Made by a program: the position numbers and the translations under genes
Shown here: piece by piece, positions 22,472-30,694 of the stretch
Numbering within the stretch: position 1 is the first letter of the stretch
Layout: every line of letters begins with the position of its first letter
Notes under the pieces: generated by a model
Seen by the model: the letters and a program-made list of their open reading frames with translations, nothing else
Database searches by the model: none
What the model was told of the DNA's origin: nothing
NCBI GenBank assembly: GCA_035461385.1
Contig: DATHVI010000067.1
Location: 1 to 57,242, forward strand
DNA from: DATHVI01 sp035461385
GTDB taxonomy: Bacteria; Actinomycetota; Thermoleophilia; Solirubrobacterales; 70-9
Direction: 5' to 3'
Length of the DNA: 57,242 bases

Positions 22472-23362
22472 ATGGCTCTCTTGAAGACATCGAAGCGGGC
22501 GCGCAGGCGCCCGCCGGAGGAGCGCCGCCGGCGCCGGCCCGAGCGGCCGCCGCAGAGCATGGTCGCTGGGCCCGCCGCGGCAAGCGGCGCGAAGCCGCCG
22601 ATCGTCGAGCTCAAGGAGGCGACGGTCGTCTACCCCGGCGGCCACGTGGCGCTCGAGCGCGTCTCGCTGGCGATCGGCCGCGGCGAGTTCGCGTTCGTCG
22701 TCGGGCCGACCGGGTGCGGCAAGTCGACGCTGATCAAGCTGCTGATCCGCGAGCTCGAGCCCGCCGGCGGCAAGGTGATGATCGCCGGCCGCGACATCAA
22801 CCGGATGAAGGACAGCCGGGTGCCGATGCTGCGGCGCCGGATCGGGACCGTGTTCCAGGACTTCAAGCTGCTTCAGAACCGGACCGTCTACGACAACGTC
22901 GCCTACGCGCTCCAGGTGATCGGGGCCTCGCGGGCGCAGATCCGCCGCCAGGTTCCCGACGCGATCCGCCTCGTCGGGCTGCAGGCGAAGATCCACAACT
23001 ACCCCGACCAGCTCTCCGGCGGCGAGCAGCAGCGGGTCTCGATCGCGCGCGCGTTCGTCAACCACCCGCCGCTCCTGCTCGCAGACGAGCCGACCGGCAA
23101 CCTCGACCCGGTGACCTCGATCGGGATCATGCAGCTGCTCTACCGGATCAACCGCACCGGCACGACCGTGCTCGTCGTCACCCACGACCGCGACATGGTC
23201 GACAAGATGCGCCGCCGGGTGATCGCGCTCGAGGAGGGCCGGCTGGTCCGCGACCATGCCGAGTCCGGCTACACCCACGAGTCGACGACCGAGTTCGCGG
23301 TCCGGGTCCGCGCCGAGATGGGGGTCGGCGACGAGGGCCAGACGAACGGCGAGAGCCACTAG
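22472..23362 (+). CDS. ftsE: Cell division ATP-binding protein FtsE
   Basis: The ABC ATPase pairs with FtsX and activates peptidoglycan hydrolases at the septum. Core motifs are Walker A (GPTGCGKST, about residues 79-87), Q-loop (VFQDFKLL), signature LSGGEQQRVSIARA and Walker B LLLADEPTGNLD. The FtsE-type sequence MLRRRIGTVFQDFKLL is characteristic. The protein has 296 residues because of an Arg/Pro-rich N-terminal extension of about 44 residues; an internal ATG at 22,559 would remove most of it. ftsX starts 21 nt after the stop. Confidence 0.95.
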   Translation: MALLKTSKRARRRPPEERRRRRPERPPQSMVAGPAAASGAKPPIVELKEATVVYPGGHVALERVSLAIGRGEFAFVVGPTGCGKSTLIKLLIRELEPAGGKVMIAGRDINRMKDSRVPMLRRRIGTVFQDFKLLQNRTVYDNVAYALQVIGASRAQIRRQVPDAIRLVGLQAKIHNYPDQLSGGEQQRVSIARAFVNHPPLLLADEPTGNLDPVTSIGIMQLLYRINRTGTTVLVVTHDRDMVDKMRRRVIALEEGRLVRDHAESGYTHESTTEFAVRVRAEMGVGDEGQTNGESH

Positions 23363-23383
23363 CCGGGTCGGGGGTCGCGAGCG

Positions 23384-24286
23384 ATGGGCCGGATCACCTT
23401 CTTCGTCGCCGAGGCGTTCCGGGCGCTGGGTCGCAGTGCAGCGCCGAGCGTCGCCGCGATCGTCACCGTCGCGGTGACGACGCTACTGCTCGGGGTCCTG
23501 ATCCCGGTCCTGAGGGCGAGCGAGTCGACGACGCAGGAGGTCCGCAGCCAGATCAGCCTCGACGTCTGGCTCTACGACGACGCGACCAAGCGCAACATCC
23601 GTGACCTTCGGGCCGAGATCGAGGCGATCCCGGGCGTCGCCGGAACCGAGTTCGTCTCGAAGCGGGAGGGCAAGCAGATCGTGATCGAGCGCCTCGACGA
23701 CCCGGGCGCGTTCGCCGAGCTGAATCGCAACCCGCTTCCGAACAAGTTCACGGTCGAGCTCTCGAGCCCCGACAACCTGACCAGCGTCAGCGCCGCCCTC
23801 CAGCCACCGGACGAAAGCGGCGAGCCGCAGCCGATCCGCCCGATCATCGAGTCGGTCCGCGAGGCGCGCGAGGAGGCGACCGAGATCACCCAGGTCACCG
23901 GCGCGGTGACGATCGTCCTCGTCGTGATCGCCGTCCTCCTGCTCGTCGCCTCGCTGCTCTTGATCGCGAACACGATCCGGCTCTCGATCTACGCCCGGCG
24001 CCGCGAGGTCGAGGTGATGCGGCTGGTCGGGGCGACGAACTGGTTCGTGCGCTGGCCGTTCGTGATCGAGGGCGTCCTGGTCGGGATCATCGGCGCGGGA
24101 ATCGCGGTCGCCATACTCTGGCTCGGGAAGGTGACCATCGTCGATCCCCTCGCGGACAATTTCGCCCTGATCCACAACTTCTCCACCGTCGGGTTCCCGT
24201 TCCTGGTGGGGATGCTGGTCGCGGCTGCGGTCTTGGTCTCCGCGCTGGGCAGCGGCATCACCCTGCGCCGCTTCCTGCGGGTGTGA
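23384..24286 (+). CDS. ftsX: Cell division protein FtsX
   Basis: The protein has 300 residues. Four membrane helices (near residues 20-40, 175-200, 220-245, 270-290) flank an extracellular domain of about 130 residues between helices 1 and 2, as in FtsX. The segment YARRREVEVMRLVGATNWFVRWPFVIEG-type region, in which RLVGAT is diagnostic, follows helix 2. It forms the membrane part of FtsEX, which signals to a periplasmic or wall hydrolase. The S41 protease gene starts 18 nt downstream. Confidence 0.95.
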   Translation: MGRITFFVAEAFRALGRSAAPSVAAIVTVAVTTLLLGVLIPVLRASESTTQEVRSQISLDVWLYDDATKRNIRDLRAEIEAIPGVAGTEFVSKREGKQIVIERLDDPGAFAELNRNPLPNKFTVELSSPDNLTSVSAALQPPDESGEPQPIRPIIESVREAREEATEITQVTGAVTIVLVVIAVLLLVASLLLIANTIRLSIYARRREVEVMRLVGATNWFVRWPFVIEGVLVGIIGAGIAVAILWLGKVTIVDPLADNFALIHNFSTVGFPFLVGMLVAAAVLVSALGSGITLRRFLRV

Positions 24287-24304
24287 TCGCCCACGTGCGC
24301 GTCC

Positions 24305-25477
24305 GTGGCTAGCAGCGCCCGAGGCTCGAAACGCTCGTTCGGCTCCGGGATCGTGATCGGCGTGATCGCCGGTGTCGCGATCGCCGTCCTGCTCGGCGCC
24401 ATCGGCCTGCTCGAGCGCGGCCCGGCCGACCCGGTCGAGCAGGCGCGCTCGTTGATCGAGCAGAACTACTTCGAGGAGGTGTCGGGCGAGGCGCTCGACG
24501 AGGCCTCGATCGAGGGGATGGTGCGCGGGCTGCGTCGCGACCACGGCGACCGCTTCTCCCACTACTTCACCCCCGACCAGCTTCGCGACTTCGAGGCCGC
24601 GACCTCGGGCCGCTTCTCCGGCGTCGGGATGACCGTGCTCGAGGTCGACCGCGGGCTGCGGGTGGCGAGCGTGATCCCCGACGCCCCGGCGGAGCAGGCC
24701 GGGATCGGCGAGGGCGACGTGATCCTCGCCGTCGACGGCGAGGAGATCGCCGGCGTCCCGGCCGACGTCGCGGCGGCGCGGATCAAGGGCCCGGCCGGGA
24801 CCGAGGTCGAGCTCGAGGTCGCGTCGAGGGGCGATGACGGGTCGCGTGACGTGACCCTCGAGCGTGAGTCAGTCCGCCTCCCGGCGGCCGATGGGGAGGT
24901 GCGGCGGGCGGGCGGCACCCCGGTCGCCTACGTCCGCTTCCTCACCTTCAGCAAGGGGGCGCACGGGGAGCTCCGCGAGACGATCGAGGAGCTCTATCGC
25001 GACGGCGCCGAGGGGCTCGTCATCGATCTGCGCGGGAACGGCGGTGGGCTGCTCAACGAGGCGGTGCTGAGCGCGAGCGCGTTCGTCGACGAGGGGCCGA
25101 TCGTCACCACCCGCAGCCGAACCCGCGGCGAGCGCACCTACGAGGCGACCGGCGATCCCCTCGACCCGCGGCCGACCGTGGTGCTGACGAACCGCGACAC
25201 GGCGTCGGCGGCTGAGATCCTGACCGCGGCCCTCTCCGACTACGACCTCGCGACCGTCGTCGGCCGCCGGACCTTCGGCAAGGGCAGCTTCCAGGAGGTG
25301 ATCGAGCTCGAGGGCGGCGGCGCACTCGACCTGACGATCGGCGAGTACGTGACCGCCGAGGGAGTCTCGCTCGCCGGCGACGGCGTCCATCCCGACGTCC
25401 GCGCTGAAGACGAGCCGGAGACTGAGCGCGACGAAGCGCTCCGGGAGGCGCTCCGGGTCCTCGCCGAGGAGCTCTAG
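24305..25477 (+). CDS. S41-family C-terminal processing protease with PDZ domain
   Basis: The protein has 390 residues, membrane-anchored by one N-terminal helix (residues 15-35). A PDZ domain (about residues 105-180, GVGMTVLEVD ... AGIGEGDVILAVDG) precedes the S41 protease domain. The Ser-Lys dyad is Ser301 (TASAAEIL) and Lys326 (FGKGSFQ). These proteases trim the C-termini of exported proteins. The start is GTG 24,305. Its stop overlaps the GTG of the next gene by one base. Position after ftsEX is common in this group of bacteria and suggests a link to envelope biogenesis. Confidence 0.93.
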   Translation: MASSARGSKRSFGSGIVIGVIAGVAIAVLLGAIGLLERGPADPVEQARSLIEQNYFEEVSGEALDEASIEGMVRGLRRDHGDRFSHYFTPDQLRDFEAATSGRFSGVGMTVLEVDRGLRVASVIPDAPAEQAGIGEGDVILAVDGEEIAGVPADVAAARIKGPAGTEVELEVASRGDDGSRDVTLERESVRLPAADGEVRRAGGTPVAYVRFLTFSKGAHGELRETIEELYRDGAEGLVIDLRGNGGGLLNEAVLSASAFVDEGPIVTTRSRTRGERTYEATGDPLDPRPTVVLTNRDTASAAEILTAALSDYDLATVVGRRTFGKGSFQEVIELEGGGALDLTIGEYVTAEGVSLAGDGVHPDVRAEDEPETERDEALREALRVLAEEL

Positions 25478-27285
25478 TGCCGCGCGCGCGCGAGCGAAGC
25501 CGGTTCGTCGCGGTCGCCTCGCGGCGGGGCCGGTTCCTGGTCGCGGAGCCGCTGTTCGAGCGCGGCCCGCAGGCGGCGCTCGCCGGCGGCCCCAGGGTCG
25601 GCGACGGCGAGATGGCGCTGGTCGAGCTCGGCCCCCGCGGGGCGCGGGTTCTCGCTGCCCTCGGGTCTGCCGAGCGGGCCCGTGACGTCGCCGCTGCCCT
25701 GATCGACGAGCGCGGGCTCGGGCGCGGCTTCGACCAGGCGGTCGAGGAAGAGGCGCGCGACGCGATCGCCGCGGCGCGGAAGGGCGACCGCGATCGGCGC
25801 GACCTGCGGGAGCTCGACACGTTCACCGTCGACCCCGCCACCGCGCGCGACTTCGACGACGCCGTCTCGGCCCAGCCCGAGGGGGACGGGATCCGCCTCT
25901 GGATCCACATCGCCGATGTCGCCGCCCACGTCCGGCCCGGGACCCGGCTCGACCGCGACGCGCTTCACCGGGGGACGAGCACCTACGTCCCGGGGACCGT
26001 CGAGCCGATGCTGCCGCCGGCGCTGAGCGACCACGCCTGCAGCCTCGCCCCCGGGGCCGAGCGGCTGGCGGTGACCGCGGAGATCGTCGTCTCGGCGGGT
26101 GGCGAGCCGCGGGCCGCGGGCTTCTACCGCAGCCGGGTGCGCTCGGACGCGAGGCTCACCTACGACGAGCTCGACCGGTTCTTCGCCGGCCGGGCCGAGC
26201 CCCCGGCGAGGATCGTCGAGCCGCTGGCGCTTGCGCGGCGCGCCGCCGCCGCCCTCGCCGGCCGGCGCCCGCCCGGCTCGCTCGAGGTCTCCTCGTCGGA
26301 GCCCGAGTTCGAGTTCGATCGCGACGGCGACATCGTCGCCGCGCGCTCGGTGCCGCAGACCGAGGCTCACCGGCTGATCGAGCAGCTGATGATCGCGACC
26401 AACGAGCGGGTCGCCGAGCACTGCGAGCGGCGTGGCGTGGCGACGATCTACCGCGTCCACGAGCAGCCCGACCCACCGCGGATCGAGCGCTTGGTCGCGC
26501 AGCTCGCCGCGGTCGGGATCCCGACCCCGGCCCTCCCCGAGCGGTTCGGCCCCCGGCAGGCGGGGGCGATCGCCGCCGAGGCGAGCCGGCTCGTCGCGCG
26601 CGAGGCGAAGCGGCGCGGGCACGGGGCCGACGCCTACACGGCGCTCGTCCTGCGCTCGCTGCGCCATGCGTACTACAGCGAGCGCAACCTCGGCCACGCC
26701 GGGCTCGGGAGCCCGGCGTACGCGCACTTCACCTCGCCGATCAGGCGCTATCCGGACCTCGTCGCCCACCGCGCGCTGCTGTCGACGATCGGCGCCGGCG
26801 AGACCGAGCCCGAGCGCTCGGCGGTCGCCGACGCGGCGTGGCGGAGCTCCGAGCGCGAGCGCGAGGCGGCGACCGTCGAGCGCGCCGCCGACAAGGTGTG
26901 CGCGACGTTCCTGCTCGGTCGCGAGCTGTTCGAGCGCGGCTGGTCGCGGGCGTTCGAGGGCGAGGTCTCGGGTGTGATCGGAGCCGGGGCGTTCGTCCGC
27001 TTCGCCGGCGACCTCGCCGATGTCTACGAGGGCTTCATGCCGGCGCGGCTGCTCGGGCGCGAGTGGTTCGAGCTCAACGAGACCGAGACCGCGATCGTCG
27101 GCCAGCGGACCGGCCGCGAGATCCGGCTCGGCGACCCGGTCCGGGTCAAGGTCGCCGACCTCGACCGCCCCCGCGGCCGGGTCGATCTGCAGCCCGACGG
27201 CGCGGAGCCCGACGGGGACGGCCGGCGGGCCGTGACTCGGCGGCGGCGCGAGCGGGCGACCCGCGGCTCGGGGGGCGGACGCTGA
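25477..27285 (+). CDS. RNase II/RNase R family exoribonuclease
   Basis: The protein has 602 residues. The RNB catalytic domain holds DPATARDFDDAV (Asp residues 119, 125, 127, 128) that binds two metal ions, then FTSPIRRYPDLVAHRALL near the end of the domain. A C-terminal S1-like domain (GEVSGVIGAGAFVRF ... VRVKVADLDRPRGRVDL) follows, with a basic tail. N-terminal cold-shock domains are shortened compared with E. coli RNase R (813 residues). RNase R degrades structured RNA and works with SmpB and tmRNA on non-stop mRNAs. smpB follows with a one-base overlap (TGATG), which fits that role. Confidence 0.93.
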   Translation: MPRARERSRFVAVASRRGRFLVAEPLFERGPQAALAGGPRVGDGEMALVELGPRGARVLAALGSAERARDVAAALIDERGLGRGFDQAVEEEARDAIAAARKGDRDRRDLRELDTFTVDPATARDFDDAVSAQPEGDGIRLWIHIADVAAHVRPGTRLDRDALHRGTSTYVPGTVEPMLPPALSDHACSLAPGAERLAVTAEIVVSAGGEPRAAGFYRSRVRSDARLTYDELDRFFAGRAEPPARIVEPLALARRAAAALAGRRPPGSLEVSSSEPEFEFDRDGDIVAARSVPQTEAHRLIEQLMIATNERVAEHCERRGVATIYRVHEQPDPPRIERLVAQLAAVGIPTPALPERFGPRQAGAIAAEASRLVAREAKRRGHGADAYTALVLRSLRHAYYSERNLGHAGLGSPAYAHFTSPIRRYPDLVAHRALLSTIGAGETEPERSAVADAAWRSSEREREAATVERAADKVCATFLLGRELFERGWSRAFEGEVSGVIGAGAFVRFAGDLADVYEGFMPARLLGREWFELNETETAIVGQRTGREIRLGDPVRVKVADLDRPRGRVDLQPDGAEPDGDGRRAVTRRRRERATRGSGGGR

Positions 27286-27761
27286 TGGCCAAGAAGCGTC
27301 GCAAGGCGGCGGCCGGCGACGTCGCGACGAACCGTCGCGCCCGCCACAAGTACGAGCTGATCGAGCGCTACGAGTGCGGGATCCAGCTGGTCGGCAGCGA
27401 GGTCAAGTCGCTGCGGGCGGGCAACGCCCAGATCGGCGACGCCTACGCGACGATCGAGGACGGCGAGGTCTGGCTGCGCAACGCCTACATCCCCCCCTAC
27501 GAGCCGGCGAGCATCGAGAACCACGAGCCCGAGCGCCCCCGCAAGCTGCTGCTCCACCGCTACGAGATCGAGCGGCTGATCGGCCAGTCCCAGCGCAAGG
27601 GCCTGACCCTGGTGCCGACCCGGGTCTACTTCAAGGGGCCGCGGGCGAAGGTCGAGCTCGCGCTGGCGCGCGGCAAGGAGCAGCGCGACCGCCGGCGCGA
27701 GATTCGCGACCGCGACGTCAGGCGCGAGATCGAGCGCGAGCATCGCCAGCGGCTGCGCTGA
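27285..27761 (+). CDS. smpB: SsrA-binding protein SmpB
   Basis: SmpB binds tmRNA and positions it in stalled ribosomes. The protein has 158 residues. Diagnostic segments are NRRARHKYELIERYECGIQL, GSEVKSLRAGNAQIGDAY, YEPASIENHEPERPRKLLLH and the C-terminal basic tail KEQRDRRREIRDRD that mimics mRNA in the decoding channel. It overlaps the RNase gene by one base. Its RNA partner ssrA is in the same window at 36,908-37,271. Confidence 0.98.
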   Translation: MAKKRRKAAAGDVATNRRARHKYELIERYECGIQLVGSEVKSLRAGNAQIGDAYATIEDGEVWLRNAYIPPYEPASIENHEPERPRKLLLHRYEIERLIGQSQRKGLTLVPTRVYFKGPRAKVELALARGKEQRDRRREIRDRDVRREIEREHRQRLR

Positions 27762-27834
27762 GCTCGCCCGGGCGGCCGGCATCGGTCCCGCGCGCGGCTC
27801 ATCGGCTCCGGCGGGCATGAGAGGATCTTCCCCG

Positions 27835-29232
27835 ATGCGATCGTTCAGGCTGGCGCGCCGCGGGGAGTCCCGGAAGGGGGGGAAGGGTGACGAGGACCCT
27901 GCGCGCGCCGAGATGATCCCCGACCCCGAAGACGCCGTCGGCGACGGTCCATCCGGCGAAGACGGTCCCGACGAGGGGGGTCCCGGCGCCAGCGGCGCAC
28001 CCGGGCAGCGTTCCGCTCCGCCGCCGTTGCAGCCGCCCGCGCCGGTCCCCGAGGAGGCTCTGTCGCGCCGCGAGCGGCGCAAGCGGGCGAGGGCCGAGCG
28101 CGACGCCCGCCGCCAGGAAGAGAAGCGGCGACGGCGCGAGGAGCGTGAGCAGTCGCGCGCGGAGCGCGCGGAGCGCCGCCAGGCTAAGCGCGACGAGCGG
28201 GCGCGCGCGCGCGAACAGCGGCGCGAGGAGAAGGCGGAGAAGCGCCGCGCGAAGGGGGCGGCGGATGAGGGGCGCGCCGAGCGCGATCCCGAGCCCGACC
28301 GCAGCGACGACGCGACCCCAGAGGCTTCATCCGCCGCCTCGGGGCCATCAGAAGCGGAGATCCGAAGCGCCGTCGAGCAGGACGCGGCGGCGAAGCTCGC
28401 CCGCAACGAGGAGCGAGCCCGCGACGAACGGGTCGAGGCCGAGACCGAGCGCCGGATCCGCGAAGCGGCCGGGCGCCGCGGGGAGGCCGCGGGACGGGTC
28501 GAGGAGGAGGCCCCGCCCGCCGGCGAGCCGGTCGTCGAGGAACGCAAGCTGCCAGGTCCCGCGACGGGGCGGCCCGAGCGCGAGCGGTTGATCGCCGAGC
28601 TCGGCGAGATCGAAGGCGGGCTCGAACGCCACCGCGAGCGCGACCGGGAGCTCGCGCTCGCGCTCGAGGAGGCCGAGCGCCGCCTCGCCGAGCGCCAGCG
28701 GCGCAGCGTCGAGGCGCTCGAGCGGGCAGCCGAGCGGCTCGAGGAGGTCGAGACGATCGCCGCCGAGGCCGAGGAGCGGGCGGCGCGGGCGGAGCGCCTT
28801 GCGACGGTCAAGTCGGAGGAGGTCGAGCGCAACCGCCAGCTACGCGAGATGCTCGACCGGATCGCGGCCGCCGAGCGCCGGGCCAGCGAGGCCGAGCAGC
28901 GCGCCAGGGGCGCCGTCGAGCAGGCGAGCGTGCCGGTGGCGGAGGCCAGCCCGGATCGGATCGTCGTCGAGCGGATCGAGGAGCCCGCCCCGCCCAGCGC
29001 CGAGCCGGCGGCGCCTGCCGGCGAGCCGGAACCTGGCGGCGGCGAGCGGATCGACCTCAACGCCGCGAGCTACGACCAGCTGCGCGAGATCGGTCTCTCG
29101 GTCACGCAGACCGGGCGGGTCCTCGCCTACCGCGAGCGCGCCGGCGGCTTCAGCTCGGCCGACGAGCTCGACCGGATCCCCGGCCTCCCGAGCGGCTTCC
29201 TGGCCGAGCTCAAGCGCCGGATCCGGGTCTGA
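27835..29232 (+). CDS. Coiled-coil protein with C-terminal helix-hairpin-helix domain
   Basis: The protein has about 465 residues. The N-terminus is Pro/Gly-rich and acidic. Residues of about 70-390 are almost all Glu/Arg/Ala/Lys heptads (runs such as ERAERRQAKRDERARAREQR), predicting long coiled coil. The C-terminal 60 residues are a ComEA-type HhH domain: RIDLNAASYDQLREIG, then GGFSSADELDRIPGLP. HhH domains bind DNA without sequence preference. No membrane anchor is present, unlike ComEA, so a cytoplasmic DNA-bridging role is possible. I choose ATG 27,835, preceded by GAGAGGA; an ATG at 27,817 would add six residues. Confidence 0.78.
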   Translation: MRSFRLARRGESRKGGKGDEDPARAEMIPDPEDAVGDGPSGEDGPDEGGPGASGAPGQRSAPPPLQPPAPVPEEALSRRERRKRARAERDARRQEEKRRRREEREQSRAERAERRQAKRDERARAREQRREEKAEKRRAKGAADEGRAERDPEPDRSDDATPEASSAASGPSEAEIRSAVEQDAAAKLARNEERARDERVEAETERRIREAAGRRGEAAGRVEEEAPPAGEPVVEERKLPGPATGRPERERLIAELGEIEGGLERHRERDRELALALEEAERRLAERQRRSVEALERAAERLEEVETIAAEAEERAARAERLATVKSEEVERNRQLREMLDRIAAAERRASEAEQRARGAVEQASVPVAEASPDRIVVERIEEPAPPSAEPAAPAGEPEPGGGERIDLNAASYDQLREIGLSVTQTGRVLAYRERAGGFSSADELDRIPGLPSGFLAELKRRIRV

Positions 29233-29241
29233 TCGGACCGC

Positions 29242-30606
29242 TCACATCCCGTGGGCCTCGAGCAGCTTCAGCCAGAGCTCGCTCCGGGTCGGGAACGACG
29301 GCACCGCGTGCCAGAGCCGTGCGACCGGCACCTCGCCGACGACCGCGATCGTCGCCGCGTGCAGGAGCTCGCCGGTCTCCGGGCCGACGAAGGTCGCTCC
29401 GACGATCACCCCCCGTCGCTCGTCGACGACGATCCGGCTCGTCCCCGCCGCGCCGCGGCCGTGGAAGCTCGCCCCCGCGGTCGCGGCCGTGTCGACGTCG
29501 ACCGCTCGAGCGTCGATGCCCTGCTCGCGCGCGGCGGCGAGGGTGATTCCGACCGCGGCGACCTGCGGGTCGGTGAACGTCACCCGCGGCGGGCCGCCGC
29601 CCGGCGCCGCCGGCCCGGGGTCGCGGCCGAGGATCGCGTCGGCGCAGGCGCGCGCCTGGTGCTTGCCCATGTGGGTCAGCAGCGCGATGCCGTTGACGTC
29701 GCCGACCGCGTACAGCCAGTCGCGACCGCCGACCCGCAGCCGCTCGTCGACCTCGAGGTAGCCGCCCGGCTCGATTCCGATCTCCTCGAGCCCGATCGAG
29801 TCGGTCCGCGCCCGGCGGCCGACCGCGACCAGGAGCTCGTCGGCCTCAACCACCTCGCCGCCTTCGAGGTCGACCGCGACCGCGCCGTTGCGGCGGACGG
29901 CGGTCGCCTTCGATCCGAGGCGGACCTCGATCCCCCGCTCGCGAAGCGCGTCGGTGACCTGCTCGGATGCGAACGGCTCCTCGTTCTCGAGCACGCGGTC
30001 GGCCGACTCGATCAGGACGACGGCCGCGCCGAGGCTTCGCCACGCCTGCGCGAGCTCGACCCCGACCGGCCCGCCGCCGAGGACGACCAGGCGGCTGGGC
30101 GGGCGGCTCGCCGTCGTCGCCTCGTGGTTGGTCCACGGCCGCGACTCCTCGAGACCGTCGATCGGCGGCAGCGCCGGATCGCTTCCGGTGGCGATCACGA
30201 CCGCGCGCCGGGCCGAGAGCGTCCCGCCGTCGACCCGCACCCGCCGCTCGCCGGCGAGCGCGCCGCGCGAGCGGACGAGCTCGATCCCGCGCTTCTCGAG
30301 CCACGGGAGCTGCCCCGAGTCGTCGAGGTGGGAGACGACCTCGTCGCGCCGCGCCAGCGTCGCCTCCGCGTCGACGCCGCCCGTGATCGCCTCGCGCGCG
30401 CCGCCGACCCGCCCGACTTCGGCCAGCGCCTCGGCCGGGCGCAGCAGCGCCTTCGAGGGCATGCAGGCGTAGTACGAGCACTCGCCGCCGACCAGGTGGG
30501 GCTCGACGATCGCCACCGAGAGGCCGCCCTCGGCCAGCCTCCCGGCGCAGACCTCGCCAGCCGCGCCGGCGCCGAGGACCACGACGTCGAACTCTCGATC
30601 GCTCAT
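29242..30606 (-). CDS. FAD-dependent disulfide reductase (Lpd/mercuric reductase type)
   Basis: The protein has 454 residues with FAD-binding GAGAAGEVCA at the N-terminus and the redox pair Cys43/Cys48 in GGECSYYACMPSK (C-x4-C). An NAD(P) motif GGGPVGVELA follows, then the C-terminal interface domain with HAVPSFPTRSE, whose His-Glu pair serves as the base. Dihydrolipoamide dehydrogenase proper usually reads GGTCLNVGCIPSK, so this is a related reductase of uncertain substrate. The start is ATG 30,606 with AAGGGAG upstream. It is divergent from the ligase gene across a 16-bp inverted repeat. Confidence 0.88.
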   Translation of the reverse strand: MSDREFDVVVLGAGAAGEVCAGRLAEGGLSVAIVEPHLVGGECSYYACMPSKALLRPAEALAEVGRVGGAREAITGGVDAEATLARRDEVVSHLDDSGQLPWLEKRGIELVRSRGALAGERRVRVDGGTLSARRAVVIATGSDPALPPIDGLEESRPWTNHEATTASRPPSRLVVLGGGPVGVELAQAWRSLGAAVVLIESADRVLENEEPFASEQVTDALRERGIEVRLGSKATAVRRNGAVAVDLEGGEVVEADELLVAVGRRARTDSIGLEEIGIEPGGYLEVDERLRVGGRDWLYAVGDVNGIALLTHMGKHQARACADAILGRDPGPAAPGGGPPRVTFTDPQVAAVGITLAAAREQGIDARAVDVDTAATAGASFHGRGAAGTSRIVVDERRGVIVGATFVGPETGELLHAATIAVVGEVPVARLWHAVPSFPTRSELWLKLLEAHGM

Positions 30607-30633
30607 CCGTACTCCCTTCGTCGGTGCGTGCAC

Positions 30634-30687
30634 GTCTACCCGATCGGCGCCCGATCCGTCGCCGTGCGACTCGCCGATCGGGTAGAC
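30634..30687. promoter_or_regulatory. 16-bp perfect inverted repeat in divergent promoter region
   Basis: GTCTACCCGATCGGCG and CGCCGATCGGGTAGAC are exact reverse complements separated by 22 nt. Each arm carries a GTAGAC that could act as a -10 element pointing outward, one toward the reductase and one toward the ligase. This suggests a symmetrical regulated divergent promoter. Confidence 0.7.
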
Positions 30688-30694
30688 CTCAGAG

